From assembly GCA_002479255.1 (NCBI GenBank), contig DLMJ01000031.1, positions 1-30,768 on the forward strand: 30,768 nt of DNA. The letters run 5' to 3'. Below the pieces are notes generated by a model. It was not told the origin of the DNA, made no database searches, and saw only the letters and a list, made by a program, of their open reading frames with translations. The position numbers were made by a program, and so were the translations under genes. The stretch is from Candidatus Binatus soli. Its GTDB lineage: Bacteria; Desulfobacterota; Binatia; Binatales; Binataceae. Below, piece after piece: positions 27,376-30,768 of the stretch (the first letter of the stretch is position 1; every line of letters starts with the position of its first letter).

Positions 27376-28085
27376 ATGGAGGCCGGGTGGAAGAAGAGCG
27401 ACTGAAATCAATTCTCGCGAGCCTGCTGTTCGCGGCCGGCGAGCCGGTCTCGCTCGCGCGGCTGGCCGCAGTCTTCGACGACCTCCCGCGTGCGACGGTG
27501 CAGAAAGCGATCGCCGCGATGGCCGCTGAGTACAGCGCCGAAAACCGCGGTATCGTGATCGACGAGGTCGCCGGCGGCTACCAGATGCGAACGCCGAAGG
27601 ACCACGCCGGCTACGTTCGCAAGCTGCTGGCCGCCAGGCCGCCGCGCCTTAGCCGCCCGCTGATGGAGACCGTCGCGATAATCGCCTATCGACAGCCCAT
27701 CACGCGCCCGGAGATAGAACAGTTGCGCGGCGTCGACACGGGCGGCGTGCTGGAAACGCTGCTCGAACGGCGGCTCGTCAAGATTGCCGGGCGTAAGGAC
27801 GCACCGGGACGCCCGATGGTCTATGAGACCACCGATGAGTTCCTTGAACTGTTCGGACTGAAGGATCTCGAAAGCCTGCCCGACCTCTCGGAGTTCCGCG
27901 AGATCGAGCGCGCCGTCGAGCAGGCGACAACCGGGCCGGTGGAAGGCATCGAGACTCATCCGGAGGATTCCGTCGCGATTGCGGAGACGTCATCGCATGA
28001 CACCGACCCGTCCGACGCGGCAGAAGAACCGGACGAGTCCGGCCCTGGAGCATCTGACGACAACAAAAACAAGACTTCGCGCTGA
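27372..28085 (+). CDS. scpB: Segregation and condensation protein B
   Basis: ScpB binds ScpA as a dimer of winged-helix proteins and completes the SMC complex. The 237-aa product shows LKSILASLLFAAGEPVSLARLA, GYQMRTPKDHAGYVRKLL, RLSRPLMETVAIIAYRQPITRPEIEQLRGVD and GRPMVYETTDEFLELFGL, all typical. Residues from about 175 on form an acidic, low-complexity tail ending DDNKNKTSR. Two starts are possible: ATG 27372, overlapping the scpA stop (ATGA), or GTG 27387, which has GGAGG at 27378-27382 and begins MEEERLKSIL. I report the first for its coupling, but the second is equally good. It is the last gene of the coupled run; the M23 gene starts 35 nt later. Confidence 0.92.
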   Translation: MNGGRVEEERLKSILASLLFAAGEPVSLARLAAVFDDLPRATVQKAIAAMAAEYSAENRGIVIDEVAGGYQMRTPKDHAGYVRKLLAARPPRLSRPLMETVAIIAYRQPITRPEIEQLRGVDTGGVLETLLERRLVKIAGRKDAPGRPMVYETTDEFLELFGLKDLESLPDLSEFREIERAVEQATTGPVEGIETHPEDSVAIAETSSHDTDPSDAAEEPDESGPGASDDNKNKTSR

Positions 28086-28120
28086 CGCGTCGCCGCTCTC
28101 GACGGCGAGGAGAAACGACG

Positions 28121-29308
28121 ATGTATCGAATCCGACTGCTGCTTCTCGCAACGATTACTTCGCTCGCCTTCGTGGGATCGTCGTTCGCGGAACAAAAGCC
28201 GCCGCCCCCGGCGCCGGAAAATGACCCGCTCTATATGCGCGTCGTCGCGACGCCATACCCGCCCGAGGCGCAAATCCTCGACGGCGCCGACCACCCGCAT
28301 TCGGCTTACGAGTTATACGTCACGAATTTCGGCAAGACCCCGTTGAAAATCACCAAGCTCGATGTTCAGGGAAAAGACGACAACGAAGTTGTCGTGACTC
28401 AGTCGGCCAGCGGCAAGCAACTGGCCGCGATGTTCGTGCCGGCCACGGGCGCCGACGCCAGCAAGCCCAACGATCCTGTACTGAAGCCGGGCGAGACCGG
28501 CGTCTTCTTTATCTTTGCCGATTGGATTCCTGACCAGAGCGATCCGGACACGTTCGACACTGCGATTACGATCCAACAGCACGGCGAGCGCAGCGGCTCA
28601 GGAACAATTCATGCCGCCGAGCTCAACATAAACCAGGACAATCCGATCGTGATTCGCTCTCCGCTTCGCGGGATAAATTGGCTCGCGGTCAACGGCCCCT
28701 CCAACACTTCGGCGCATCGCCGCGCGATGCTGCCGGTAAACGGGCAACCGCACATCGGCCAGCGCTATGCGATCGACTGGATTCAGCTTGGCGGCGACGG
28801 CAAATCGTTTACCGGCGATGAGCACAAGAACAGCAGCTATCATGCATGGGATCAGGAAATTCGCGCGGTCGCGAACGGAACGATCGCCGAGGTGAAAGAC
28901 GGGATTCTCGAGAACGTCCCCAACAGCGGCAAGACCGCGGTGCCGATTTCGTACGAGACTCTCGCCGGCAATTACATCATTGAGGATCTCGGCGACGATC
29001 ATTTCGCCGCCTACGCGCACCTGCGGCCCGGCACGCTCAAAGTGAAGGCGCACGACACGGTTCACGCCGGCGACGTGCTCGCGCATCTGGGCAATACCGG
29101 CAATTCATCGGAGCCGCATTTGCACTTCCAGGTCTGCGACGCGGCGTCGCTCCCGGCCTCGGAGGGACTGCCATTTGCGATCAATCAGTTCACGCTCGAT
29201 GACTACAAGATCGATAAAGCGCACAAGGGGCATCAGGCGCTGATCGTCAAATCGTCGCATCCGATGACCAAACAAGAACCGATGGAGAACGAACTCGATT
29301 CGTTCTAG
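28121..29308 (+). CDS. Exported M23-family metallopeptidase (peptidoglycan hydrolase-like)
   Basis: The 395-aa product has a signal peptide (MYRIRLLLLATITSLAFVGS, cleavage near SSFA-EQ). An immunoglobulin-like beta domain follows at about 35-180, in the position where an M23 partner domain sits. The C-terminal M23 domain has candidate zinc ligands H211 and D219 (HIGQRYAIDW), H333 and H335 (EPHLHF), plus the catalytic H300 (YAHLRPG). The first motif is the spaced QRYAIDW version rather than the classic HxGxD. It probably cuts peptidoglycan cross-bridges or another periplasmic peptide. A good AGGAG (about 28109-28113) precedes the ATG. It follows scpB and may be on the same transcript; no terminator is seen between them. 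Confidence 0.87.
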   Translation: MYRIRLLLLATITSLAFVGSSFAEQKPPPPAPENDPLYMRVVATPYPPEAQILDGADHPHSAYELYVTNFGKTPLKITKLDVQGKDDNEVVVTQSASGKQLAAMFVPATGADASKPNDPVLKPGETGVFFIFADWIPDQSDPDTFDTAITIQQHGERSGSGTIHAAELNINQDNPIVIRSPLRGINWLAVNGPSNTSAHRRAMLPVNGQPHIGQRYAIDWIQLGGDGKSFTGDEHKNSSYHAWDQEIRAVANGTIAEVKDGILENVPNSGKTAVPISYETLAGNYIIEDLGDDHFAAYAHLRPGTLKVKAHDTVHAGDVLAHLGNTGNSSEPHLHFQVCDAASLPASEGLPFAINQFTLDDYKIDKAHKGHQALIVKSSHPMTKQEPMENELDSF

Positions 29309-29367
29309 ATGCTCGCGCTCCGCTGCGCTTAACTCGTCCTCCTCAACGAGATTCCCAAGCCGAGGTC

Positions 29368-30105
29368 CTATGCCGTCAACGCCAAGGCCGCCTCAAGAGA
29401 ACGCTCCGGGACAGTCGCTGAGTCGAATAGGCTAGCGCTCTTCCGAATCTCGCGGTCCATACCATCCGGTTCAATCACCGATTCGATGATCACCGCGCAA
29501 TCACTGCGAATGAAACGGGCGACGAGCTGAAACGCATAGATTGCGAGCGCGCTTAGCGGTAGATGCTCTCCATACCGTCCAATCTCGCTAACGTGTAATT
29601 GTCGCAGCCGTCCCGAAAATTCTTGGGCCATTTTTATGGCAGTGGCCATCGTTGGGTCAATCTGGCGAGCGTGCGCTAGATCCAAGCAAAACTCCGCCTC
29701 GGGTAGCCATTCGAACAGCTGCCGCATTTCCCTTAGAGTGCGGCCGTTAATCTTCCTGTTGTCCATGTTCTCCAGACAAACCCTTCGACCCAAACCCTTC
29801 CACAACGATGGAGTCGGCATCAGCTCGGGATGGACGATAATAGGCCACGTTGGAGGCGCCTCGTGCAGGATGGAGAAAGCTTCTCTCTCCGACAGAGTCG
29901 TCAGTTTGCTCGGGGCATGAATCGACACATAGGTGAAATGGCTCAGGTCGAGTTGGCCTAGGCCCGAGATTAAGGGCCGCAGCTCATGATCGCGAAGTGC
30001 TGACAGTTCAATTGCTCGAAGCGACGGTTTCGTTCGCTGTAGGGCGACACCGGTTCGAAAGTCGCCTTTTGCCAACGCGCCAGTAGAAAACCCTAGTGGT
30101 CTCAT
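29368..30105 (-). CDS. Endonuclease IV / xylose isomerase-like TIM-barrel protein, uncharacterised
   Basis: The 245-aa product begins with the barrel-opening strand PLGFSTGAL. It keeps a set of likely metal ligands in the order expected of the AP-endonuclease-2/xylose isomerase superfamily: E33, H63 (SIHAP), H92 (VHPEL), E112 (CLENMD), D142 and H145 (LDLAH), H171 with E174 (LHVSE), H181 (GEHLPL) and E208 (IIESV). A metal-dependent hydrolase, isomerase or nuclease is therefore plausible. The reaction is unknown, and it is shorter than typical endonuclease IV. The start overlaps the stop of the upstream gene by one base (TGATG), so the two are translationally coupled. Local GC is lower than in the rest of the window. 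It converges with the M23 gene. Confidence 0.65.
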   Translation of the reverse strand: MRPLGFSTGALAKGDFRTGVALQRTKPSLRAIELSALRDHELRPLISGLGQLDLSHFTYVSIHAPSKLTTLSEREAFSILHEAPPTWPIIVHPELMPTPSLWKGLGRRVCLENMDNRKINGRTLREMRQLFEWLPEAEFCLDLAHARQIDPTMATAIKMAQEFSGRLRQLHVSEIGRYGEHLPLSALAIYAFQLVARFIRSDCAVIIESVIEPDGMDREIRKSASLFDSATVPERSLEAALALTA

Positions 30106-30768
30106 CAGAACACCCCGAACCTTCGAATCAGTCTACTCAAATTCGGATCCAGAACAAAGAACAGTTCTTCGATTGCGTCGCGGTACACATGGCTCCTCTC
30201 GCGCAGTTCCCCGTAGATCGGGTCGGCAGGAGCAGCTTCGAACGTAAGCTTCTTCAAGGTTTCCCGTTTCGCTTCATCGCTGAGTGCTGCAAGGAAGGCA
30301 TTGTACGAGTCAAAGATCTTAAGTGCGCAATCTCGGTACGGCGACACCGCGCTTGCCAATCTATCCAACGGGACGATCTCGGTTTGCTCTCTTATTATAT
30401 CCGCAAGCTCGACCAGGAACTCAACTTCATCCTTTGCCTTGTCTAGGGATTCCGGGCGTTGGAGTTCGGCTGTGAAGCACATGAGCAAACCAGCAACGAA
30501 GAGGAGCTTCCGCGAAAAACGAAGCTTGATATTCCTGATCGCCCAACCGTCCTGGTTTCGCTCCCACATCTTTGAAGCAAAGTCGGCGGCCATCGTGCGC
30601 CAATACCGAACCACATCATTCAGCAGAAAGTGAGGAATACGATTAAACTCCCCTGATCGTCTGGGAATTGCTCTGTCGTAAATGACATATCGTGCAAGGA
30701 CATTCCGGATTACCCTCTCTCGAAGAGGGGCATTTGTTACAGCCGTGTGTTCCCCGTCAGCACAAGTT
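30105..30768 (-). CDS. Uncharacterised helical protein, 5' end beyond the window (partner of the TIM-barrel gene)
   Basis: The frame is open to the window edge: 220 residues are visible and no stop lies upstream, so the GTG at 30614 is internal rather than the start. Visible motifs include RIPHFLLNDVVRYWRTMA, DGWAIRNIKLRFSRKLLF and AGLLMCF. The C-terminal 120 residues look helical, with many charged residues. From memory, the FLLNDVVRYWRT / RNIKLRFSRKL pattern occurs in uncharacterised proteins whose missing N-terminus may hold a nucleotidyltransferase-like domain; this is unverified. It is coupled to the TIM-barrel gene by a one-base overlap. GC near the edge is about 47% (30661-30720), unlike the core genes. 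Confidence 0.6.
   Translation of the reverse strand, partial: TCADGEHTAVTNAPLRERVIRNVLARYVIYDRAIPRRSGEFNRIPHFLLNDVVRYWRTMAADFASKMWERNQDGWAIRNIKLRFSRKLLFVAGLLMCFTAELQRPESLDKAKDEVEFLVELADIIREQTEIVPLDRLASAVSPYRDCALKIFDSYNAFLAALSDEAKRETLKKLTFEAAPADPIYGELRERSHVYRDAIEELFFVLDPNLSRLIRRFGVF

Noticed and set aside
29309..29367. Possible terminator between the M23 gene and the TIM-barrel gene
   Set aside because: Only a 5-bp stem (CTCGT/ACGAG) with no T-run on either strand; too weak to report.

Overview
The window is a chromosomal segment of a GC-rich Gram-negative bacterium. Most genes have strongly GC-biased third positions, and GTG and TTG starts are common. The glycine decarboxylase is split into two subunits, and an amiC–glnD–xerD–M50–scpA–scpB run is present. 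From general gene-order knowledge this suits a deep-branching lineage near the old Deltaproteobacteria (Binatota-like or Desulfobacterota-like), but the sequence alone does not prove it. Nearly all of the window is ordinary housekeeping DNA. There are two lower-GC accessory patches, at about 17.5-18.4 kb and from about 29.4 kb to the right end.

Layout. At 0-3.7 kb on the minus strand lie recD2 (DNA helicase) and an upstream MATE-family exporter. At 3.8-5.3 kb on the plus strand is a GT39/PMT-like membrane glycosyltransferase. At 5.3-10.4 kb is a one-carbon block: folD on the minus strand, divergent from gcvT–gcvPA–gcvPB on the plus strand, with no gcvH. At 10.4-14.7 kb are mobA (minus), a short-chain dehydrogenase (plus), a GNAT-like protein (minus) and an aldehyde dehydrogenase (minus) that ends in a clear rho-independent terminator. 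At 14.9-17.5 kb is mutS.

Between mutS and amiC (17.5-20.98 kb) the sequence changes character. It holds an exact consensus parS centromere site, imperfect direct repeats, and a decayed low-GC gene fragment. It also holds a small zinc-finger-like frame broken by TGA and a secreted phosphoesterase (phospholipase C/AcpA family). The segment is bracketed by two inverted copies of a 35-bp repeat.

From 20.98 to 28.1 kb runs a tightly packed plus-strand operon: amiC, glnD, xerD, an M50 membrane protease, scpA and scpB. Every junction overlaps or has a 1-nt gap, and most starts are not ATG. An exported M23 peptidase gene follows. Together with mutS and parS this region is rich in chromosome and cell-division maintenance: ParB binds parS and loads SMC, ScpA and ScpB complete the SMC complex, XerD resolves chromosome dimers, and AmiC splits septal peptidoglycan.

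The right end (29.37 kb to the edge, minus strand) holds a two-gene coupled operon. One gene encodes an endonuclease IV/xylose isomerase-like TIM barrel that keeps a full set of candidate metal ligands. The other encodes an uncharacterised helical protein whose N-terminus lies outside the window. This pair is the best candidate here for an undescribed system.
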